A stretch of DNA of 64,000 bases from Aphrophora alni (GCA_963513935.1 OY740768.1:69056231-69120230); one strand, 5' to 3'. Shown: positions 22,501 through 35,191, counted from the first letter of the stretch. Numbers and translations: made by a program. The notes: generated from the letters alone by a model not told the origin.

Positions 22501-25500
22501 GTCTATCTTTACCATTATTAATGTACTTATAGATTATTCTTCTTGGTATTTGGTTTAAGATTTATAATTATTTCCAGGCGATGGAAGCTCAAGTGGACGC
22601 TGGACGTACAAAGGCAATTGGAGTTTCTAGTTTTAACATAAAACAGATTGAACGTATTCTGAAATCTGCCCGTATTCCTCCAGCAACAAATCAAGTTGAG
22701 TTGCATGCTTACTCGCAACAGAAAGATCTGCAAGAATTTAGTAAGAAGTCGGGTGTAAAGATCACTGCTTTTGCACCTCTGGGATCCCCAGGTCTGGAAG
22801 AGTTTTCTAAAGCCATAGGTGGAGATACGGAAAAGTAAGTTGCAAAATTTAATTTTCATTTTCTTTTAAATATTCCGACAATACAAACATATTTCTAAAC
22901 TATTTTTTATATTAAGGAAAATCTGTTTTTATAATACTAGCTGACACTGTTAAAAAGTTCTGAATAATCGTTTAAACCATGATGTAGACATAACCTCAAA
23001 ATAAACTAGTAAAATTATAACAGCTGATCAACTAAAATGATCTGTTAGAATCGTTGTGAGTGTACAATAGTAAAAACAGAAAGATATAAACAAATACTTT
23101 TTATATATTCAACATTTTATATGGTTTTAAATTAAAATACATTGATTTTACCGATAACAATTTTCTGTTTATTAAATCAAAGTTATGTTATAGTTTGTAA
23201 TGTTATATTTTCCCTCAGGATCAAATACTCAAGTCCTCTGACAGATCGTGTAGTCACACGTATTGCAAAGGCTCATAAGAAGACACCTGCTCAAGTGTTG
23301 ATACGTCATCTCATTCAATTAGGCATAGCTGCCATACCTAAAAGTACTAATCCTACAAGAATCCAAGAAAACTTTAAGGTAATCATTATTACAATTTGTT
23401 TTATCAACGGATCATTGGTTTAGTGGAATATATTAGTTAGGTTTATTATTAGTGGTAATTTATAATTAAAGTGTATTATAACTAATGTGGCAATTTTAGT
23501 CAATATTTACTTATAAACACCCTAACAGTTTTAGGTATTGGAAACAGCCTTATGGGTTCGTGACATCACAGTATGAAATCTCCATTGGATATATTCTTAT
23601 ATATATATATAAGTTGTGTTAGATAATTTCAAAATAAGAGTCTATTTCAAAGTGCAAAACATAGTTTTTCAAGGGCGACTTTTTGCCTCTAGATTCCACA
23701 ATAGTTCATTTTGTCCAGCTTTAAAATCGTCATTCTTTGATATCGTAATATGCTTTTATATGATAAAAAATAAAGGGAATAATTATAAAGAGCGTTAAAA
23801 ACTAAACCTGAAAATTAGGAAAAATCTACAATAAATTAAGTCTTCTTCGGAATTATAGTTGGTTTTCAGTTTAACTTCGAAAATAAGTTAGGTTTTTACG
23901 CGATTGTAACTAAATATTAATTGCCAGAAAAATACAAAATAGCAGCCGTTTGAATTGTTTTTTTAGTACTTCTTTCAGAAGCTCGTTTTACTAATAAGAA
24001 TACTATAGGCAACAAAAAATCGGATAGAGCGTTTCACGTATTTAAATGGCTGCTTACCGAGAGTTGTAAACAATTTTATATTGTAACTTGTCTAGTTTCA
24101 ACTACATATGCTTGGGGTGAAAATGTTTTATGTCATTTGTATATTATAAATAGGCCTGCGTACAATGGATGTCAGTGGCATCCACTAATAATCCAATTTT
24201 TTTTCGATGATAAAAATGTATTTTTATTTATTTATTTGAATGAATATTCATTTATTTTAACAAATATTTTCTACAGTTTTCTATCAACCCATACAAATAG
24301 GTAGAAGGTTGTAAAACGAATACAAATTTACGAATGGTTTTCAGTTTTTAACAAATTTCCATTATTTAGAGATTAACCCATTCTAATTACCCGCATGACA
24401 AAAATTAGATACCCCACTGTGAAATGTCACCTATTCACAGCTCCTAGAACACGTTTCGAGTGGTAATTTACAATTGTATACATGTTAGGTCTCTCCAGAT
24501 CTAATTATTTCCCCGATTTTCACCAAATTTGATATTTACATTCATTTTTACAATATTTTGGATGAGTTGTAAAAATAGAGGAAGTCGGTGTCTTAGCCTG
24601 TATTTGCCGATTTTTACCGATTATTGGTTCTACTGCTCGTATTTAATTTTTTACAGAATTTCGGCATATTTTATAAACCATTAAATTAGAAACCCAAAAT
24701 AAAATTGAACACCAATCTTACGATTTCAGTGGACTTTACATGATATTTTTTTTAGTTTTATTGGATATAGATGAACAATTTTCAGCCGTTATACAACCTT
24801 CTAGATTTATTACGTCCCCAAATATTAAGATTAATTTATTGTTCATATTTTTATTGGTTCCTACTTCCTGAATTATTAAATTCTTAATATTTGTATTATA
24901 TAGTAACCTACAAACAATCACTTATTTTCAGATACGTCCGACATCACACTGTCATTGTCGAAGACAAGAAGTTTTTTTTACATTACACAATTCACAATCA
25001 CATTACACTTAAACAAAACCATATAACATTTCATGTACAAAACTATAAAATTTCACGTTTCAGGTTGACGTTTGAGTTAGCCTGATAGTGGACGTATTGA
25101 GTGATAACGTGACAATACATTTTAACGACATAGAAATGGTGATTATTTTATAGTTTCGTAAATGAAATGTTACGTGGTCTTGTTTAGGTGTAATGTGATA
25201 TAATTGTGTATTGTTAAAAAAAAAAAAAAAAAAAAAAACTTCTTGTCTTTGACAATGACAGGGTGATGTCGAAACTGCAGTCAGACGTATCTGAAAATAA
25301 GTGATTATTATATATAATTAGTATATATAATAAATATTACTATTTATTTGAAGATTAGTATATAATACAAATATTAGAATAATTTTTTTAGAAACGTCTA
25401 AACTATGTAACAAGAATGTTTTTCTGTACGGTTTTGATTATTATGTATGTCAGTGGAAAGAGATGGATGGGAGTATGAATATAGTAGGGAAGTTTATGTG

Positions 25501-27221
25501 AGAAATATTTATATCCAGGCACACTTATATGATGTAAAATGATGATGAACGCAAATAATCCGAAACCGAAGTAATCATCTAAAGAAGAAAAAAAGTAAAT
25601 TTTTAATAAGTAAAATGTTAAGCATCGCAGAATTAAAGTTTCTTTCAATACTAAACTCCGACATATTAAAGGAAAAGGTTGACAATTACGTAGCTTATTA
25701 TAGGCCTATACGAAAAACTAAACATTTCTTCTCTTCACAATATTAGAAAGCAAATTAAACTGAACAATTACGATTAGTAAAAGAGGTGTTTATATATTAT
25801 TTTCAGAATTGCAGGACTGACCAACTCGAATATTTGTTTACTGTATATATTTATGTATTACTCTGACAGCCTTGAAATCACTAAAACTTCAAAATTTGTA
25901 GCATTTAACTTATATTAAGTAAATGAACATCTTCAATACATATCCTATTTTTGGCTATAAGTTTGGGGAAAACCAAACTTAATTTGTTATTTGGAGTTAG
26001 AAAACTCATTAACATTGTATTTGTATTTCAATTTTTTATTGGAAAATGCCAGCATATTTAGGCCTATATGCCTGTTTTTCTTCCTCACATTCTCAGTTGG
26101 GGCAAGTTATGTAATGGTTCAACAAATTGATGTAGGATTTGTATCCATTTTGATGTTCATTAATTTCAAAAAGCGGTGTCTGTCTGAGTGTCTGTCGTCT
26201 TGCAGTATTCTATTTAACGCGTGGACCGAGTTTAATAAAATTTCATATTTGGATATATTTTAGGCATGTCTAGAGAGATTTGCTTTTAATATAATCAAAA
26301 TTTGCTGTCAGTTGTCTTAAAAAAAAAAATTCTAATATAACTAAAATATCGGCCAGGGGGGGGCGGTGTTATAAAAGTGACGAAATTTCTCAAAATTGAA
26401 TAATCACAATTAAATATATTTTATGGACTCGTTTTATAGAGTAAACTAAACAAATTTAGGCTCTTATTAAATATGTTTTCAAAGACGGTTGATTTTCACT
26501 AATTGACTGACAACTACCGAACTGACGGTTTTGGTGACGATTAGTTTTTATTTGGTTTTGTGGTTTGGTGAACGAGAAAGTTAGTGTAATGTTTTTCCAA
26601 AGTTTATCTAAGGTATTTAAAATTTCAAGAAAAAACTTGAAGCTTTTCGTTTTAGATTAAATTTATTTTAAAAAATAAAGTATTTATCCCAAAAGAAATG
26701 AGCTGAGTTTCGCGTCGCATTTTACTAATCACTACCGTGGATGTTTTATAATTGTACTCTAGAAAAATAAATTTGTAAATATTTGTTTTTAAACCAACTA
26801 ACAATTTTAAAACCCTCGATTTTCGAGCTCGTTTTTCTCCCATAAAAAATAGATGGAAAATCATAAATTGAAAAAAAATCTTTTTCTGTTTTGATGAAAC
26901 TTGGAATTCGATATTTTGAAAATTTAACAAATATTTTTCCAATTACTTTAACATTTATTCGTGTTTAAGGGGAAATGTAATCGTATCAGTAATTCAGAAT
27001 GACGTTTCTGTCTTGATAAGATTATGTGTAAAATATCATAAATGTGTGTAAACATTAACTCAAGATTTATATAAAGTTTTTATTTCCAGGTTTTTGATTT
27101 TGAACTAAGTGAAGCAGACATGAAAGAACTGAACGCACTTGATAAAGGAACTCAAGGAGCGAGGTTTAGGGGACTTCTAAAAGGCGTAGACGAACATCCT
27201 GAGTATCCTTATGAAAAATAG
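16441..27221 (+). CDS. Aldo-keto reductase (AKR1/AKR2-like), six exons
   Basis: Joining 16441-16512, 19367-19534, 20701-20898, 22578-22834, 23219-23378 and 27090-27221 gives 328 residues, normal for the family. All junctions have GT..AG ends and keep the frame. The product is a cytosolic NAD(P)H-dependent (beta/alpha)8-barrel carbonyl reductase. The catalytic tetrad is Asp46, Tyr51, Lys80 and His113, with exactly the AKR1 spacing. Cofactor residues are visible: GVSSFN (161-166), NQVELH with Gln185, and IPKSTNPTRIQEN (271-283), whose Lys273, Ser274 and Arg279 favour NADPH. The usual Asn of GVSNF is Ser164 here. The nearest relatives are insect proteins often labelled 1,5-anhydro-D-fructose reductase or AKR2E, which reduce aldehydes, sugars or ecdysteroid ketones; the substrate cannot be read from sequence. 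A TATA box and poly(A) signal bracket it, and no disablement is seen. Confidence 0.95.
17155..17901 (+). repeat. 185-bp minisatellite in intron 1, 4 copies
   Basis: AAACAAAGCTTGTTGATGAA recurs at 17155, 17340, 17525 and 17710, a constant 185-base period. Copies 2 and 3 share variants (GGTGATGTC, GGTAAC) absent from copies 1 and 4 (GGTGGTGTC, GGTAGC), and copy 4 is more diverged at its 3' end. The unit is GC-richer than the surrounding intron, with GGGCCCTGCCC near its middle. No coding potential is conserved. Confidence 0.95.
19367..19534 (+). CDS. Reductase exon 2 (residues 25-80)
   Basis: Acceptor TGATTCAG/GC and donor AAG/GTAATG. It encodes GYRHIDTALSYMNE, with catalytic Asp46 and Tyr51, and ends at catalytic Lys80 in FIVTK. 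Phase 0 on both sides. Confidence 0.95.
20701..20898 (+). CDS. Reductase exon 3 (residues 81-146)
   Basis: Acceptor GATGTTTAG/TTG and donor AAA/GTAAGA. It encodes LQLSYVDLYLIHNPVG with catalytic His113, then the loop carrying the substrate-facing segment up to HVAIWK. Phase 0 on both sides. Confidence 0.95.
22578..22834 (+). CDS. Reductase exon 4 (residues 147-231)
   Basis: Acceptor TTTCCAG/GCG and donor AAAA/GTAAGT, leaving two bases of a split Lys codon. It encodes GRTKAIGVSSFN, NQVELHAYSQQ and ITAFAPLGSPG, the nicotinamide and substrate pocket half of the barrel. Confidence 0.95.
23219..23378 (+). CDS. Reductase exon 5 (residues 232-285)
   Basis: Acceptor TCCCTCAG/G completes the split codon; donor AAG/GTAATC. 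It encodes KKTPAQVLIRHLIQLGIAAI followed by the NADPH 2'-phosphate-binding segment PKSTNPTRIQEN. Confidence 0.95.
24916..25306. mobile_element. Foldback/MITE element in intron 5
   Basis: Outer ends AATCACTTATTTTCAGATAC and its inverse lie at 24916 and 25306. The inverted arms run ~150 bases each way and share GACAAGAAGTTTTTTTT and ACATTTCATG blocks. The right arm contains a run of 23 A (25216-25238) where the left arm has only 8 T, and an 8-base insertion near 25275. No clear target duplication was found and no transposase is present. Confidence 0.8.
27090..27221 (+). CDS. Reductase exon 6 (residues 286-328, stop)
   Basis: Acceptor TATTTCCAG/GTT. It encodes VFDFELSEADMKEL, the last helix and the C-terminal loop that shapes substrate specificity in aldo-keto reductases, ending YPYEK and TAG. 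Confidence 0.95.
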   Translation, partial: VFDFELSEADMKELNALDKGTQGARFRGLLKGVDEHPEYPYEK

Positions 27222-27310
27222 TGGGAAACCATATGAAAAATCATACTGCTGTGTCCTTGAAACTAATCTAAAGTTTTGTATGTGTATATAGATGTATCAT
27301 CATCATTCTA

Positions 27311-27316
27311 AATAAA
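27311..27316 (+). terminator. Poly(A) signal of the reductase gene
   Basis: AATAAA lies 90 bases after the stop codon and is the first such hexamer downstream, giving a predicted 3' UTR of ~110 bases. Confidence 0.65.
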
Positions 27317-27534
27317 ATATCATATTTATTTTATAACATCATAGTTTAATTAAAACCTCATCGTCAAAAATATATAACAACATGACATGTATTGAATGAT
27401 TTATAGATTTTAGAGCTATATATGTAGGATGATATTTTTGTATTTAATTTCCTAAACAATTTGGGTGCCTGTATTATCCAAAGCGGAACTTACTAAATAA
27501 ATCCGTATCATCTTTTCTTCCTCCCAGAATACTT

Positions 27535-27589
27535 TTCATTTTCAAATATTTGTTTAAAAGGTGGGTATAAATGTATATTTGAAAATGAA
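27535..27589. repeat. Perfect 15-bp hairpin after the reductase gene
   Basis: TTCATTTTCAAATAT (27535-27549) and its exact inverse (27575-27589) are separated by 25 bases. Its role is unknown; it is beyond the poly(A) signal. Confidence 0.7.
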
Positions 27590-27923
27590 GAGACGCTCTA
27601 AAGGTGATATTAAAGGTGGGTGTTTATAGAAAAGTTCCAATTTCTTTTTCTTTTTTTTTTAACACTAAAAATATAATCATCATTTTCTCAAATACATTTT
27701 GCATAACAACCCATTAGTTGTCATATATAAATATTACCCAAACTAACTAACCGTACCAACGAAACTTCAGTTCTCCCATTTAATTCATGACTTCAATCAG
27801 GTATATGATACCGCAATGATGAGTTTATGAAACAAATCATGTAATCTCTATTTAAAAACTTTAACTACTGCGTTCCGACAAATAAAGCGGATGGAGGTAT
27901 TGCAAGGAGACAAAACTGTTAAT

Positions 27924-28316
27924 ATTTAAATAATTATTTCAAGTAAAAAATATACGACCTAGCCTGGAATTGAACCTAAGACCTTTTGCTTTACGCGTCA
28001 ATGGTTTACCAACTGAGCTCCTTTTGAAGGCTTCCCTGTGTAGGCGTTAAAATCAATAAATTAATATTATTAAATGCATACGTAAAAGTTACAAGCAGAG
28101 TATACAGATCAGTTTCAATATTGTTAACTAGGTGATTGATCCGTTGTAACTCAAAATTGCAGCAAAAAGCAGTCATGTGAGAAGTGTACGGCCCTATACT
28201 GGGAAGCTCAGATAGCCCAAAGGTTAGTTTAGTTGGTAGAACATTGGATCGTAAAGTCAAAGGTCCTCAATTTCCAGTCTAGCTCCTATACTTTGCACTT
28301 GGAAATAATTATTTAA
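27924..28316. repeat. Head-to-head pair of tRNA-like (SINE-type) sequences
   Basis: On the minus strand, 28019 to 27966 reads like a tRNA body: AGCTCAGTTGGTA (A box) then GGTTCAATTCC (B box). On the plus strand, 28222-28275 is a diverged relative: TTAGTTTAGTTGGTAGA, GGATCGTAAAGTC and TCAATTTCC. The homology extends past the tRNA-like part to AATAATTATTT on both outer sides, so the arms (about 27924-28024 and 28217-28316) form one inverted unit. Neither copy has paired acceptor ends, so functional tRNAs are unlikely. They are probably tRNA-derived SINE bodies or a composite foldback element. Confidence 0.65.
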
Positions 28317-28329
28317 TTATTAAACTAGT

Positions 28330-30230
28330 TTGGTAAAAAAATGTATAAGTGTTAATCAATAAATAAATATTTGTTTAGTTTTTATCCATTACAGTATGTA
28401 CAAGGTTATTCATGCGACAAATCCATTGATATCGTGCGTCATATCACAGTATATTCCCCTAATACTTGCCAGAACACAAGAGGAGCACCAGGACACCCCT
28501 CTCCTCCCCCTCCTCATGGTATATACAAGTTTTGTGACTTACATTCACTCGAAAATCAATCAATAAAATGAATTATGAAAATTATTTCATATAAAATATA
28601 AGTTCTGAAACTGTATGAGTTTTTAAAAACGTTTTTCAGAATGATTTTCGTTAAAATTCTTTCTGATATTTTTTGTTAATATGAAAATGGACAAAAAGAT
28701 AAATAAATAAATATGATAGATTGGATGGAGCAGTCAGAATATCAAGGCCATAGTTGTTAGAACAATTTATTTTATTAATAACAATAAAAGTGTAACGTCA
28801 TTTTGGATAAAACTCGTCATTTATTAAAAGTATTGTATGTGTTCCTTTTGTGTGTAAACTCTTAGAATATTTAATACACTTATGATGGAGTTACTTGGAA
28901 ATTTTGAGTTTTTAAAATTTAGAGATATTATACTTTTTAGAGAATTTCTTGGGACAATGTAATTTCATGCGAGTTAATTTTAAAAGATTTTGTCAACCTA
29001 CAGATAGATTAATTGGTGAATATGAAGTTTCTTGTTCTTAATGTGTCTAAAACAATTAACATTTTTAGTAAAGTTAGGCGATTTTTATATTTTTTGGTAT
29101 TTCAAATTTTGATTGTGCACTATGTTCTCTAAACAAACCTCTTTTGATATGTAGTGAAATTTGTACATGTCACTAAATAGTACTTGTTGAAATAATTAAC
29201 TCAATCATAGGAAATCTTAGGATGGAATGGAGAAAGAAAACAATTCCTGTCTTGGTCTGTCTGTCTGTTACACTTCAAATCCAATGGTCCAATCGTCCGA
29301 ATGTCCAGTTTGTAACCAAAAATATATTTGCACACTTTTTTAATTAAAGATAAGTGTTATTATTATTATTTTGTTAACTTAGAACTTGATGCTGATAATC
29401 AAGCTGGACAGAATGTTACAAGAACCTACAACCTTTATAGTAAGAAGAAACTTACAGAATATTGTTTTAAAACACCGACATTTTGTAAAATGGGTTTTTT
29501 TTAACGAACACAATTAAGAAGAGCAAACCCCAGCATAAGTCCCTGTATTGATTATGTTGGAACAAATCTAATTTTTATGCTTTTACTTTATGCGAAAATT
29601 TGAGTCTTAAAAAAAAAGAAAAAATACATGGAGATATATTCAAAATATGCCCACATGTTTACTGCGTTCACTGCACTTCTTCGGGGAATAGCGCATTGCA
29701 CGACCTATGTAGAATGCAGATAGATAGAGATAGACATCAATCTAAAAACATCTTTTTTGGAGGGATATTTCCGTAAAAATATATGAATATTTATTACCAC
29801 AAAAAACATAGTTGTTATACAATAGCTTACAATATAAATTTGGTGATTGATAAATTAGGTAATCCTTAGGCACTGTCTGATTAGGATTTAGCATCATTAT
29901 TCTATTTAAATTACAATGAAAAGAAAAAACTTGCTCAAGTGTCCATATACAATTTAAAGATGATTTAAAGATGTCCATATACGATTTTAAGATGTGATTT
30001 CGTCACATGTTATAAAAATGTTAATTCATATTATAATTTAAATAAATAATAAGATACCGTATTACTTCCACCAAGTAAGATAAAATAAATAAAGTCTTAA
30101 TAAATCAATACAACACTTACATCTCTTAACAAACAAAAAGACAAATTAATTAATATGCCTTAGTTTAAAATTGTCTTTATACATCTTCTTTAGTAATCAA
30201 CCATACTTTAATTAACTTTGAAAGGGTATT
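28330..30230. other. Intergenic stretch, nothing recognised
   Basis: AT-rich DNA with short homopolymers and a TCTG run near 29265. No convincing coding frame, RNA gene or element end was found. Confidence 0.55.
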
Positions 30231-30232
30231 TG

Positions 30233-30586
30233 GGTTCTAACAATTCTGAATCTACTTTGGAAAAGATTAAGAAAATATACTTTCTATAAATATATAAAAT
30301 ATATTAAAAGCTGTTAATTTTGTTTTTGGATACTTACTTTTTAATCACTTATTTGAATACTACATTTATTGATACATGCTTACAATTTAAATCCTTTGCT
30401 CAAAAACTCGGTTCTAACAATTCTGAATCTACTTTGGAAAAGATTAAGAAAATATACTTTCTATAAATATATAAAATATATTAAAAGCTGTTAATGTTGT
30501 TTTTGGGTACTTACTTTTTAATCACTTATTTGAATACTACAATTATTGATACATGCTTACAATTTAAATCCTTTGCTCAAAAACTC
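30233..30586 (+). repeat. Tandem duplication, 2 x 177 bp
   Basis: GGTTCTAACAATTCTGAATC occurs at 30233 and 30410 and the copies agree at all but a few bases, for example GGATACTTAC against GGGTACTTAC. A recent, single-event duplication without coding content. Confidence 0.95.
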
Positions 30587-31032
30587 GCCCTAAGCGAACC
30601 TCTTATTTGATCAGTTTTAAATTGTTGACAGCTTTTTTTCTTTCAATTTGGCAAATATAAGTAATTGTGACTTCGTAAACATAGTCACACGCTGCCTCAG
30701 TGACGCCATAATATTCGTAACACATGCATGTTAAGCAGACATATCACCATTTGTAAAATTTAAAGTTTTTATATAAAACCAACCATCAAAAACTGATTGC
30801 AGTGGTTAGTCTCATTTGTATTTTGTAAAAAAATAATATATACTTTCATTATGAAATAAAAAAATATTATTATTATTCTTTCAATTTACCTAAATTCGTT
30901 TAGCCTATTATGAGAAATTAGGGCCTTTAGATTAATTCCATCGATAAGTGTCAAACCATTTTGGAGAGATGGCTACATTTATCAAAATAGTTTGTGTCAA
31001 TTGGTGTTTTATTCTTATTGTAGGTACCCTCG

Positions 31033-31239
<207 letters not shown>

Positions 31240-32062
31240 TCAAAAAACAAAATTTGTGCACTGGTTTAGGCTGAAGCACTGCTAGCAAAGACACAATAAT
31301 TTTTCGATTTGTTGACACCTAATTTCTTTATACTTCCTGATAAAATGCCTAAATAACAACTTAAGTAACACAACTAAATAGCAATTTAGAAGTAGACTAA
31401 ATAGGCTTTTCACTTTCCTCTTTAATTCTCTAAATTCATTGACACGATTGTTATACGGTTTAGCAAGTGTCTCATTGAAATTTGAGGTATATTTACTTTA
31501 TACCTAATAGTGAAAAAATTTTCAAGTTACAAACTAAGCAAAACTTTTAAATTAAATAATAAAGTAGGCTAATTAGATCTGGAGTATTCTGGGAATCCAC
31601 TAAAACGATTTCAATGAAATAATCCTTTAGTTCTGTTGACACAGTATATAACTCTAAAAAATATTTTAAAAACATGTACTTCAATTAACTGGCTATTATG
31701 AATAATAAACCATTATAATAAACGTTATGAATTTATAAAGATCGATAGCGATCCATCCACCATCCTTTTACCGTCTGAATAAACAATTCATTACGCAAAA
31801 CATTTCCAGAAGATTTCAGTTTAATCTCACATTTACTGTACATGCGCCCCTCCACCACTGCTTTACCTACATCATGCAAAGCATTCTTCATACAGATATG
31901 AAGGAAATCTCACCTGCATTACCCAATATTCGTGCATTACTTGTGTAGAACCAGGAATTAAATAAATTCCATTATATATCCAAAGTTGTTGAATAAATCT
32001 AGAATTATCCAACTTCTAGATTTCGCCTTCATATATCTCACATTTTAAATACAACAAAATGT

Positions 32063-32076
32063 GTTGCTATGGAAAC
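32063..32076 (+). promoter_or_regulatory. RFX-type X-box match
   Basis: GTTGCTATGGAAAC fits the X-box consensus RYYNYYATRRNRAC at every position. X-boxes bind RFX factors in promoters of ciliary genes. No ciliary exon is visible nearby, so function is uncertain and a chance match is possible. Confidence 0.3.
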
Positions 32077-32600
32077 GTACTTCATGAAATAAGTCATTCC
32101 TGACCAGGGAATTCTTGTATGCTCGCTCTGTGATGAAAGGTATGGCGAAGTTGCTCTGGTAACCTAGCTTTATGACCACTAGTACAGAGCATAAACACAA
32201 GCAAAGGCTACCAAAGTAATTCGACCACAGTTGTGTAGTTTTCCCGCTGCGTCTCCTTCTTCGATCAGTACTCTAAACAAAATCTAAACACCACAAATAA
32301 ATATATCCACGAGGAGAAATTTTTACAGTTAACATAAAGAAAAACCTTCATTATTAAAAAATTAAAACAAAAAATGGAGTTGAGGATAGATAGGTATGCT
32401 AGTTTGGCGTCTTTAAAGTTGTAGGCTTACTGGTAGTGAAACTTCCGCAGTGAAAGCGAGTATTATGCAGAGAAATCTTATAACGACTGACTCGAAGATT
32501 TAATAACCAACCATTGAAACCATGATGCTCTATTAGGCAACACTTACTTACGCACAGTGTTACAGCTGAAAACGAACTGCTCGCGAGAATTCAACAACAA

Positions 32601-32680
32601 TAACTCCGAGCTAACCGATAGTTGTCTGGTGCTAATACAATAACTCCGAGCTAACCGATAGTTAACTGGTGCTAATACTA
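32601..32680 (+). repeat. Tandem repeat, 2 x 40 bp
   Basis: TAACTCCGAGCTAACCGATA starts at 32601 and 32641; the two 40-base units differ only at a few positions (GTTGTCTGG against GTTAACTGG). Confidence 0.95.
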
Positions 32681-35160
32681 AAGAAAAAACAAATATAAAT
32701 TGAGCATCCCAGAAACTATGTGCAATCTGAGTACCGTCAAAATTTGTTGTGAAACAATCCCAAGACAGTCGAAATAAGTGGACATTTGGGTGGCTTGTAT
32801 GAGATGTTTGGATTTATACAATTTTTTTAAATCATTTTACATTTTTATTTTTGCCTATGAAATGTTGTATAAAGCTCCTCCATCAACAAGAATTGCACTT
32901 TAAATACACCTTAATAAATAAGATGAAATTATTTGACACCTGATAAAAAATGAAGCAAGTTATGACCAAAGCAATCACAACTACCTTCTGTTTCATTAGT
33001 AGTAATATTATGACTTTTGATAAGGTGTAAAGTTTAATTGACGGAAAATTGAAGGATGCCATTGTGTGTGTAAAGTTTATTTTAACTCTGCCAGAGGTAA
33101 GCTTTATGGCCTTCCTAAATACCATTCAATTTATTTCCGTAACAGCCTACATTCTTAGAGTGAAAGTTGTTTTTATTTACAGCATAACGGCACAAGTATT
33201 GGAAGAAACATTGAATTGAATCCAAATAGCACAATAGGGCAGAAGACACGTACTTGCTGAGAATGACTTTGGTATTTTCAGTTTTTTTGTTTATATATAT
33301 ATATATATTGGTCCACCAAGACATGGTGGAGAGTACCTTGATTTGATTGCTTACTGATAAGCTTCACATTGCACCAAATTTTGTTGAATATGTTGATAAA
33401 AATATCATTTAATGGCGGTACTGATAATTTAGTTAAATTAGAAATTCCAATTTAGTTTTTTAATCAATAATCAAAGTTGGAATTTTTACAAGAGATCAGT
33501 TTTTAATTGGTTTTAATTTTTTTTCCAATTTACTCATTATGCAGTTTGGAATGTTGGTTGTGTCATAAACGTACAATTTATCGAAATTTGGTCGATATCG
33601 GTTGGTCCGATTTTTATATTCGACCTTCGACATCCATTGTGCATTTAAAATAATAATAATTCCTTAAAAACAAATAGGTATTTTAGAAAATTGTAAAATT
33701 GTCCTTGAAAGTATACCCAAAATAAAAACGACACGAGTATGATGCCCACATCCATAGGTGGATGGATTTATTTTAATAGGAAACAAGAACTATACAGCTA
33801 GTACAATGTACCGTTTCTAAACTTACATCTGTGGTTGTGTACATTTATATTTATTTCTCCTTCGTAATAGAGTAATATAATTTAAAATTCTGAGAAAATG
33901 TGATTAGGAAAAATGAGTTTTACAAACATCATTATAAAATGTTACTAAACAAATACACCTATAGAAAAAATATTAAGAAGACATTTATAAAATAGGAATA
34001 ATCTGTAATATATATAGTCTATATATATACAGTATAACTAATTTATATTTCTCAGACATTATCCTAACTTAAAAGTGTTTCCTCGTTTTTATAAAAATTA
34101 TAAAATCAAATGATTTTAAGGAATAGAGGTTTAGTTGACACGATAAGATAAATAGCTAGGAGAATTGTTAATAAAACATATTCAACTGTTTCGTTATAAT
34201 TTCAGTTTTCATATTTCTTTGGTTGTAAGAATAATATTGATGATAATGTTAGTTAGTATATATGTTTATTTGCTTTATTTTAAAAAGTCAAAATGTAATT
34301 TGCCCAAACAATGCAGGGTGTACAAGTTGTATCCCAGATTTTTTTTAAATCATCCAATTTGCAATATTTAATTCGTGATATTTATCGAGATTCCAAGTAC
34401 AAAATGGCGCCAATAACGGGGAGTTTAATTTGTTTTTTGGTCAAAACATAATGTACCCCAAAACTGCAGATTATAGCCTATTTACGGCATTGTATTCAGA
34501 TGTTATTCATGATGCAATAACAGAAGTGTTTCATGGTGTACACGAGGTTTTTTAAAATAATTTGACTCAATATCATATTAAGATCACAAAATAGCAGTTC
34601 GATATACGTACTGTTATGTAACGTATTTATTGACTATCTGTTAAAGAAAACTGGTTAGAATTTTGATATATTTTAACTAGAGCACTTTCTCTTTCTTTCA
34701 CCTTCTCAACAAATGTTTTTGAACCTTTTTAAGTTAGCGAAAAACCAAACATAAATCTTTATATCCATAATAAACCTACATTAAAAGAATTTGATCTTTT
34801 GAAATATGGCAATATATGAAATATTGGCATTGTCAGAAGTATCAGAATTTTTGATTATTTAATTATTTATATGTTAAGAATTTATAAAAAAGCAATATTC
34901 GTATTACCAAATTACACCATTTTCCACAATGTACACTTTATTTTATTATTCATTGAAACGTCAATTTGTCCTGAACAAATTTAAGTGAAAATAAGTATTT
35001 AAAAATATTGATTTATTATTTTTTATTTATTAAGTTTGTAAAAACTTGACAATTTTGTTAAATACTACTCAAAAGTACATGGTTTGAAGCCCAATATTAT
35101 AAAAACTTCAAACTGACTTTTGAATTCTAAGATGCATGGAACTCAATGAATTACTCTTTT

Positions 35161-35191
35161 CGATGGAGAGCGATTTCGTCCCGGTGGAGAC
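35161..35191 (+). repeat. 31-bp core repeat, copy 1
   Basis: Identical to 40052-40082, starting CGATGGAGAGCGATTTCGTC. Weaker similarity continues on both sides (AGAGAAGA downstream). In the second copy one frame reads MESDFVPVETTK, but the frame is broken here, so the pair looks like a dispersed element or decayed exon. Confidence 0.85.

Larger units (their letters stand above)
31240..35150. other. Intergenic region with no coding gene recognised
   Basis: About 3.9 kb. The part from 31750 to 32760 is less AT-rich than its surroundings and contains an RFX-type X-box and a 2 x 40-bp repeat, which would suit a promoter region, but no exon could be linked to it. The remainder is AT-rich with short TA microsatellites near 33290 and 34020. 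Confidence 0.5.

Noticed and set aside
27966..28019. Functional tRNA gene
   Set aside because: A and B box-like motifs are present, but no paired acceptor stem or intact anticodon arm can be drawn, and an inverted diverged copy lies nearby.
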